Assembly: GCA_019649035.1 (NCBI GenBank)
Contig: BMAT01002839.1
Location: 19,590 to 41,783 of the forward strand
From: Elysia marginata
Taxonomy: Eukaryota > Mollusca > Gastropoda > Plakobranchidae
Reading direction: 5' to 3'
Length of the DNA stretch: 22,194 nucleotides
Part shown: piece by piece, positions 12,201-21,200 of the stretch
Numbering within the stretch: the stretch's first letter is position 1
Layout of the letters: each line of letters starts with the position of its first letter
Made by a program: the position numbers and the translations under genes
The notes under the pieces: model-generated
Database searches by the model: none
What the model saw: only the letters and a program-made list of their open reading frames with translations
Told to the model about the DNA's origin: nothing

Positions 12201-15200
12201 GGGCAAAATTCTATTCTGCCAAGGTGGGTGGACATATTTCGCCACACCTAATCAGTGGATCATTTACTTTTATGGGCCTGTTCAGAGAAAAAATGTTTAA
12301 TGGTCATAAGATATCAATCAATCAACATGTTTGCCTCTATGAGGTTCATATGAATTACCTCTATACTGCAATTTACTTGAAACTTCAATTCTAGTTTAAT
12401 CGATGACAGAATAGTATTGCTATTGAACTGAAGCAATGTATGCTAACCACCCACCCCCACTTTCTTCCCTTTCAAGTTGAATGTCTTGTACATGTTCTCC
12501 AACTTTGTTAAAGGCACAGAGTATTTCATTTATCAGAGAAGAATATGTGATGAAGGTATTAATCAAAGAAACTTTAAAACGGATGTGCATTTATCTTTAC
12601 ATCAGATTTACAAGATCTTATCTGACCGAGAGCCGGATTCAGAGGAAAGCTTGCAGAGGAAGAAAGCGCTGGCAAGCAAGGCCCGCGACTGCTTGTACGA
12701 CACTATTGATCGATTGGAGGGGGACAAGTCTCATGTAAGTATACAGCTTGGTTTGTGTGTACTCACAGTAAAGCTCGTGTTTTTTTTTCTTTTTCCAAAG
12801 CCTGAAATATGGAAGAGACTTCTACCATCTTTTCAGTGAAGGTCCAAGTTTGGTTATAATCATACCTGTTGGAAGAGAACTTGAAAATCTTGCATTGAAA
12901 ATTCCCATGTTTGAAATTTTGTTTTCATTTTAATACTTAGCTACATAATAACATGAATAAATAGCGAATAAAGGACTGCCTTATGTACCCATGGTGCAAA
13001 GAAGAAATAGAAACAACAGACCACATAGTCTTCAGTGCCCAATAACTAAATTTGAAGAAGGATATGATACAGAAAAGACGACATACGATGCATTCAAACC
13101 TTGGATCGACAATTTTAATTTAGAGGTGTACACCAGCCATAAGATATTACTTCTGACGTAAAAAATATTGATTTATCTCTCAGGAATTGAACGTGCCAGT
13201 CTACCAAGAGCTTGATGAACTTGACGTCATGTTGCACGCTCTAGAATTGGGTAAGAGTAAACACTTTAATAAGTAAGCATTATAAATTTTCAACCCATTG
13301 TAAACACTTTAATAAGTAAGCATTATAAACTTTCAACCCATGGAAATTTAGCCCTACCTTGAATTGCACACAAGTTATGATTTGTGAAAGCTACAGAGGA
13401 ACTTTGAGGCGTTTGCTTGAATTTTATTGTATATATATATATATATATATATTTGTTTTGTTTTTATGAAGCAGATTTTCACTTGTTAATATTAAGTTTT
13501 CCTTGAGGCCAAATGATAGTTCAAAACTTATGCAATTTTTTATAACACCTCTGTGCAATTGCTCGTCTTCCAAAATTTTTTTGAAGATTTAGAATATATA
13601 TTTAAGCCTTCTCTTCTTTGAAAGTTGCTTTCCTTGTCCTTTTACTTTTAGCTCTTTGGGATATAAATAAATTATAATGGTGTCCATTCTACCAAAGGCT
13701 TTCTTTGTTATGATCTCTTGATCCAATTAAAATAAATTTCTCACTAATCAATCTTTACTTTTTTGGACCCTGCACTGAAAGATATTTCTTAGAAGTTAGT
13801 AAAAACAAAGAAAATTATAATCCATAGGGCATTGTTTTTTGTTTATTAATCTTCATTTTTTAAAATGTTGTATGATAAATTAATATAGGCAAAACAATTA
13901 TGTAACTGAAATATATTACACAACTGCTTTAACATAAAACTCCACTAGCGAATGTCAGTTACCTTATACCTTCCATGATGAAACACCAACTGGTCTGTTA
14001 TGAAATGAAACTTTACCTTCTTTTGGTCATGTCTTTGCAACACTTTAGATGAGAGAGTTGCTAGCCCCAGCAGTTCCTTCCACACTCCATTGAAATCTCC
14101 ATCAGAAATGCGGACAGGCACACCAAGTGTCCCCTTGTTAGGCCAGAGAGAATTTATGGCTCACAGCACTCCTCGGCAGAGTTCTAATAGGTCAAAAGAG
14201 ACAAATGGTTCATCCAGATACGACCACAGCAGGGTAAGATCCCTTAAATAACTCATTCTAGCTGTTGTAATCTTTATGAAAACACGTTAACTAAGAAAAA
14301 TATACATCCCGCTTTTATTTGTAAAACTCATATACGCATACATATTTCAATCATGCTGAATTTTTGTACTCCATATCTTCCATATCTTAAGAGGCAAACA
14401 AATCTTACCAAATCCCTTTGTTTGAACTAGATCTAGGTCTCAATCTTGATCTTTGAAGCCGTAAACATTGCTAAATGCTGCGTTAGACTTTTTTGCTGAC
14501 AGGAAGTGGTTAAAGGAAAGTGAACTTGCAGAGAATAGACATTCTAGTGTTGTTTGAAATTTCATTCTAAGAAAAGCTTTTCAAATATGAAGCATAGGAC
14601 TTTGGCTCTTTTTTTAAAAAAAATATACTTTCTTTAATATAGAGCCATGCAGAGCCCAATGGGGTTGCTGAAGATCTTGAGGTTTCATCTAGCAGCGACC
14701 ATCATGACTTGACAGCCATTCGGCCCAGGCCCTCACCAGAGAGACTGGACGCCCAGCTCAAGTCTGTCACCTACAGGTAAGCAGAACATGTAAACTTCTC
14801 TTCTTATTGTTTTTTTTAAACCTATAATCGTAATAAGCTAAAGAATGTTGTAGTCGCTCTTCTCAGTTTGAATCATTTAATCATCTTGACATAGACTATT
14901 TTGTTTCTCCCTAAAGTTGGGAACAAATTCCATGCAAATTCTTGAAACATTTAAACTTTTTGAGATCTCCCATCTTGTGAGACTGCTCCTTATTAGGCTT
15001 GTTAAAGTCATTGCAGTTACATCCTATTTATATATATATTTGGTTATAATCATACCTGTTGTTAGTGAACCTGAAAATCTTGCATTGAAAATTCCCATGT
15101 TTAAAATTTTGTTATCATTGTAATACTTAGCTCCATAATAACATGAATAAATAGCAAATAAATATATATATATATATATATATATTTATTTGCTATATAT

Positions 15201-18200
15201 ATATATATAGGTGGTGACTTCATAAGTCATTAACCCCAAAAAATTGTGTATGTCTCAGTTTCAATCAATCTTTATTTGTACAGTGTAAGAATTATTGTTT
15301 TTGAAAATATTTTTTTAGTGTTTCTTTTAAACCATTAAAAGTTCTTATGATCAATTTCACTTGGTTGAGTTCATTTATATGAAGAATATGCTGCACTATC
15401 TAAACTCTGATCTCTGTCTTTCCTAACCTTACAGTCAGTCATCTATGTTCAAGATGGTGTTGGAACGCAACGATGAGCTTATAATGATCAACTCTAAACT
15501 CATGGAAGAGCTTAGGGACAACAATAACCAGCTCAAATCTATGCTCTCTGAGAACCAGGGACTTATGTCGGACTTGAAGGTATGGAGAAAAATTGCACAT
15601 TTCAAAACCCACATTTTATCCATCTTTTGTAATTCCCTTTGTTATAATATCTGAGGCTCCTATTTGGATAAGAGTAAAGTTTTTACACCACCAAAGGGAT
15701 TGAAAATGGGACAGCCGCCATCTCTATTTCAGGGATGCAAGTTTTCCAATTTTTGCAGGAATTGCGATTTTTTAGCAGTTTTCTTTAGTTTAGAAAGTTA
15801 GAAAAATTAAAAAAAATATGACTTCAATGTTAAAGAAAACCTCCAAATTTATGAGTCATAGAAAATCAAACACTTCTTTTGAGTTGTATTTAGTATAGCT
15901 GTGTAGGCACTAGTACAGAGTTGTGTTTATCTTTTTAAATTGGTTCATCAAAAGTTCTATAAGGGTACCTATAAAGTGTAAAATTTTCCTGCTTTTCGAA
16001 CATAAGCCGCTTGCATCCCTGTCTATTTATAGAACTGCAGAAACCATTGCTAGTTTTCTCTCACTGAAAACCTTGAGGGTAGTGGTGGAAGTAAAACCTT
16101 GTGGGTAGTGGTGAAAGTAAAGGTGAAATAGCTGAAAATCTTGTGGGTAGTGGTGAAAGTAAAGGTTGAGTCTCTGAAAACCTTTGTGGGTAGTGGTGAA
16201 AGTAAAGGTTGAGTCGCTAAAAATCTTGTGGGTAGTGGTGGAAGTAAAGGCTAAGTTACTGAAAATCTTGTGGGTAGTGGTGGAAGTAAAGGTTGAGTCG
16301 CTGTAAATCTTGTGGGTATTGATGAAAGTAAAGGCTAAGTTACTGAAAATCTTGTGGGTAGTGGTGAAAGTAAGGTTAAGTTACTGAAAATCTTATGGGT
16401 AGTGGTGGAAGTAAAGGTTGAGTCGCTGTAAATCTTGTGGGTATTGATGAAAGTAAAGGCTAAGTTACTGAAAATCTTTTGGGTAGTGGTGGAAGTAAAG
16501 GTTGAGTCGCTGAAAATCTTGTGGGTATTGATGAAAGTAAAGGCTAAGTTACTGAAAATCTTGTGGGTAGTGGTGAAAGTAAAGGTTAAGTTACTGAAAA
16601 TCTTGTGGGTAGTGGTGGAAGTAAAGGTTGAGTCGCTGAATATCTTGTGGGTAGTGGTGGAAGTAAAGGTTGAGTCGCTGAAAATCTTGTGGGTAGTGGT
16701 GAAAGTAAAGGTTAAGTTTTTGAAAATCTTGTGGTTAGTGGTGAAAGTAAAGGTTAAGTTTCTGAAAATCTTGTGGGTAGTGGTGGAAGTAAAGGCTGAG
16801 TCACTGAAAACCTTGTGGGTAGTGGTGGAAGTAAAGGTTGAGTCGCTGAAAATCTTGTGGGTAGTGGTGAAAGTAAAGGTTAAGTTTTTGAAAATCTTGT
16901 GGTTAGTGGTGAAAGTAAAGGTGAAGTTGCTGAAAATCTTGTGGGTAGTGGTGGAAGTAAAGTTTAAGTCAGAAAAAAAATGGTGCAGCTTATAAACTGA
17001 ATAAAAAGTCTCTTTCTAAGTAGATATACATTGTAGCCTAGTCCTACCTTATTTTTGTGCAACACCATGTTTCTCGCTGTCCGGTTGGTAGGCGTGTTGT
17101 CAGTCAACTAAGTAATAAATAACTAACGGTGTTTTATCAATAAAGCAGTAGATCTGGCCTGGTGGGTCACTAAGTGGATTCCAAGTAAACGGCATGACCT
17201 AGATTGTAACTCTGCTGGATCCCCGATGTCCCAGGATTTAGTATTCCATTCATAACACTTGACTGAGACTTAAAATATTTGACCAATCAACTTATTGTTG
17301 TGATCAAACAACATGAGAGCTTTGAATAATGTCGCTGACCATAAGTTGAGACGTTTTTTCTTTAAGTTCTGTTGGGTTCTTTTTTTTTTTTTTTTTTAGC
17401 ATATTTTGAACATGAAACAATCACTTCAATGACCAAGTACATTGTCAGGCACACGCCCCAAAGATTTTGCCATGGACAAACAAAATGCAGTATCTCTCAT
17501 ATGGTTTACACTGCAGATACTGCTTTTCGTTTGTCGCGAGCAGCATTGTTCATGGCAGATGCTGTTCTTGAACAAATTAGTGATTCAGATGAGGACGAAT
17601 GTGAATTTAATCATGAATATCCATCTGAAAGTGACAGTGAGAAGGACTTAAATCTGGAAGTTGTGAATGATAGATCTAGATGTAGTTCTATAATGAATCT
17701 ATACCTGAAGTCAGAGATGGTATAAATCTAGATGGTGAAGGGGGTGGACTATATCATACATTATTCAAATTATAATTTTAATTTCCATGAAGATAATGTG
17801 ATTTAGAGCTGATTTGTCATGGTCTCAAACCTAAACATAATTGCTTGCAACATACACCTAGAACAGCTTACTGCTAGCTGTTGTGTGCTTGACCTGAAGG
17901 CATCCTGTTCCTGTTACTTTATACCGCAATAAACTACAGTGTTTACCTGGGATGGGTCACCTGAAGTAAACCAGAGCTAAAGTTTGATAAACAGGCAGTT
18001 CATTAAAATAAAGCTGTTCTCATTTAGCTTTCATTTTGTTGTTTTAACACCTGGTAACCCCCCACACATGTTGAATAAAGTCCCCATTCACAGATGTAAA
18101 TCTTTCACATTTTAGTTGAGTTTAGCTGGGTTTATTTACCTCAAATTTGGGATTTCAGTTCAAATTATTTCCTCATTCAGGGATGTAAATCTTTCACATT

Positions 18201-21200
18201 TAAGTTGATTTCAGCTGGAATTTTTTTTACCTCAAATTTGGGATTTCAGCTCAAATTATTTTTCTCAATGAAGATCAATCAGTAATTCAACACCTGCTTG
18301 CAAGTTACCTTTTGCAATATAGGAAATGACATTTCAATAAGAGTAGTGGAACTTTCCTGTTGTCGATCCGAGTGGGATTTAATCTTTAAGGCTAGCACAT
18401 GCTTATTTACATTCTAGCGTATTTTTTTTAGAAAATATTATAAATGTGAAAATAAAATGGGGTTACCCGCTGTCTTCTGAATACAATCTTTTAAAATTTA
18501 TGCGACAGGTTTAGTTTGAAGATAAACTTTTTATTTAGCTCTACAGTTTTTTAGTTCTAGATGTGAAATCGTTCATAAAAGTAAGAAATATATCAATATA
18601 AGACCGTAAAATCTAGGTCTAGATTACAATAGCCTCTATAGTATTTTAGGGTGTTGTCCTCTAGAAAAGGGACGCTAATCCTGCTTTACCTCTAATCCCA
18701 TTCCCTATTAAACTTAATTTAGAGCAAACTCCGGCTCCTAAAAGCAAGTTGCCCTTGCCTGTTATTACTCTATCGTTCTCTTGATTCCAAAGCACTAAGA
18801 GTCTCAAGTTGGGTTCAGCCTTTTTTTCCCCATCAGCCATTTACAACCCTGCTCATTGTGTTCTTTGTATTTTTCCCCCAAGATAAACCAAAATGTTTTT
18901 GTTTGGAAACAAAGTAATGTTTTTTCTTTATGTTTCTGTTTTACACTTTTTAAAACTTTTTTTTCTAATGCCAGTCTTTCCTTGGTGAGAACCGTGACAT
19001 GATGAAGCAAATCAAGGTGAGTTGTTAATTTGAACATGAAAAGCTTCTTCTTTTTTTTAAAAATTTTCTCTCGTCTGATTGAATGAATGTGAAACTTGAA
19101 ATTACAAAGGATGTTTTGAAAAATGGAACAATTTAGTTCATTGAACTTTTCCAATTGACTGACAAGGAAAAACAGAAAAATTCCTGTCATGATCAGCCGT
19201 GTTAACTATAAAGTAGAGACAAGACAATATAGCTCTGAAATTAATTGTTACTTAACAGAATAACAAAAAGATCATTGACTGTGCACAGCGAAATAGGGAG
19301 CACCTAACTCTAGACAGGAAACTCGGCACGAATGAAATTTTTTTGTATATTTGTTTCCTTTTTTAATTTTGTGAAAAGCTCAGACTGAATTCCATGCTTA
19401 ACTATTTTGATGTTGCTTGCAGAGTGAACTTGGTGAGCTTAAAGCAGGAATAAGCCACCAGCACGCTGCTGCTCCTCCTCCTCCGCCAGCGCCTATTGCA
19501 CCCACCCCACCTCTGTATCTCAACCCGCACATGGCAGGTGTTCCCCCTCGAGGCCCGCATTACCCAGCCTTCCCTCCGCCTGCCTACCCAGCAGGCCCGG
19601 GCTACATGCCAATGCCAGGCCCAGCCCCACCCAGGCCTCCTCCTCCCGGTGCGGCGGCTATGGCTCCTCAGTACAGACCGTCTGGTCTCCCTGGGGCACA
19701 TACACCCAATGTGGGAAAGTACCGCTCCCCGTCTGATGAGGATGATGAAGAGGTTGACCCCGATGATTTGACCTCTGCGGAGGAGGCGGCTGCGCTGTAT
19801 GCAGACTACTGTGATGAAGCTGCCTACAGCCAGTACTTCACACCAGATTCTCACATCATGCAGGTTGGTACTTGTTGCTGTCTTGTGTTTGGGTGTTTGG
19901 TGCTGATAAGTTAGGACTTGTCTATCATGTTCCATCTTGCTACTTCGATGAAGCTGCCTACAGCCAGTTGCTGTTTTGTGTTTGCGTGTTCGGTGCTGAT
20001 AAGTTAGGACTTTTCTATCGATATCAAGTTTCATCTTGTCCTGTCCTGAGTCCCATGGCAGTCCCACTAGATGCTGTGTATGTTAAGTCTGAGGACTTTG
20101 TTGAAGCAGATGTACGAGGCTGGTGCTGTGCCATTCTTTGTGATACCATTTTACGCTGCTGTAATTGGTACCAGATGAACAAATTAAATGAGTCCCTGAG
20201 CTTAATCACCCACATTAGTCACAAACATGTAACATCTAATTAGCACCCTTTGTGCCCTTTTTTTCTTCTGTTTTTTTTTTCCATCCATTGTCTCTTAAAT
20301 TTATTTTGTTTTAATTTACCAGCAGGTATCTAAATTGTTCCCCCCAATTTTTGTCTTGGTTTCTAACACAGGCAATAAAATTTAACGTCACTCTTTTCAT
20401 GCGGTGGCTTCGTCTTTTCACTGAACACTTCCTCTCTCATCCCTATTTCTTTTTTGTTCATTCTATTCCTCTACTTTTTTATTCTTCCTTTGCCACTTCA
20501 TTTATCAAGTTCTATCCATCTCATTCCTTTCACTCTCTATCAAGGCATCATGTTCTAGTGGTAGACATTTGGCACTTGGAGGCAGAGGTTTGGGTTTGAG
20601 CCCTGGCTAGACAGTTTTGTGTTTAGTCCTTGGGAAGGGCTCTCTACACATATTTCCTCGCCTCACTCAAAGAAAGATCTTGTCACTTTGCTGGAGTGGG
20701 CTTTAGCTGCTGCCGCCATGTGAATGAAGATGGTAGATTGGTTTGTGATGGCCTGTTGGGAGCTCATGTAAAGTGCTTAGAGCATTTAAGTGGATTAATT
20801 TTTTTTACTTTCACTGTTGACATCTCTGTTTTCTTTTCTTTGACAACCCTCTATGCTCCAACTATTAACTAATATTTTGCTGATCATCCTCCTCTCATCA
20901 ATCCACTTAATTTATAATTTATGATTTATAAAGTTATAACCACCTTCTTTCCTTATACTTTCTCTGTCATCACTCTCTACTTGAACTATTATCAGGGCTG
21001 CTCATTGGTACTTATTTTTACATATTCTTTACTGATTTATCCATAAATAACAATTTAGACCTCTTTGTATTGTTTTTACAATTAAATTTATATTGCTTAA
21101 ATTGTCAAATGCCACTCAAAAGATATGTACACAAAAATCTTCCCTCAAACCTCATTGTAGCACTGAGTACCCTTTTTTATTTTACTGCTATGCAAAGCAC

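Larger units (their letters stand above)
13251..14048 (+). other. RANBP2: Intron 13 of window
   Basis: 798 bases, AT-rich. It holds a 43-bp tandem pair at its start and a (TA)n run at about 13430-13451. Confidence 0.8.
14777..15434 (+). other. RANBP2: Intron 15 of window
   Basis: 658 bases, AT-rich. It holds the second copy of the 120-bp repeat and the TA palindrome described separately. Confidence 0.8.
15580..18974 (+). other. RANBP2: Intron 16 of window, the largest
   Basis: 3395 bases. In order it holds a hAT-like MITE (15730-16021), the 42-bp minisatellite (about 16066-16970), a hairpin repeat with an acidic open frame (about 17400-17725) and an 89-bp tandem pair (18085-18262). The stretches 16980-17370, 17730-18080 and 18265-18970 hold nothing that I recognise. 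Confidence 0.8.

Noticed and set aside
11978-12394. Longer open frame extending exon 11 on both sides
   Set aside because: The real exon is bounded by good splice sites at 12021 and 12224; the extensions are intron read-through and do not align to Nup358.
13258-13343. Fifth duplicated splice site, after exon 13
   Set aside because: The tandem pair begins seven bases downstream of the donor and does not copy the site.
16066-16970. Possible CRISPR-like array
   Set aside because: The units abut without unique spacers, and the setting is a eukaryotic intron.
16435-16995. 186-residue open frame with a 14-residue repeat
   Set aside because: It is produced by the 42-bp minisatellite, whose unit is a multiple of three and stop-free in this frame. 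It lies inside an intron and has no splice sites in phase with the neighbours.
19259-19340. Extra coiled-coil-like exon between exons 17 and 18 (NNKKIIDCAQRNREHL)
   Set aside because: It has an acceptor-like cttaacag but no donor that would keep phase 0, and exons 17 and 18 already join well.
19402-20067. 221-residue open frame on the minus strand
   Set aside because: It mirrors the GC-rich proline-coding exon 18; the composition (Arg/Gly/Trp-rich) is what the complement of proline codons gives.
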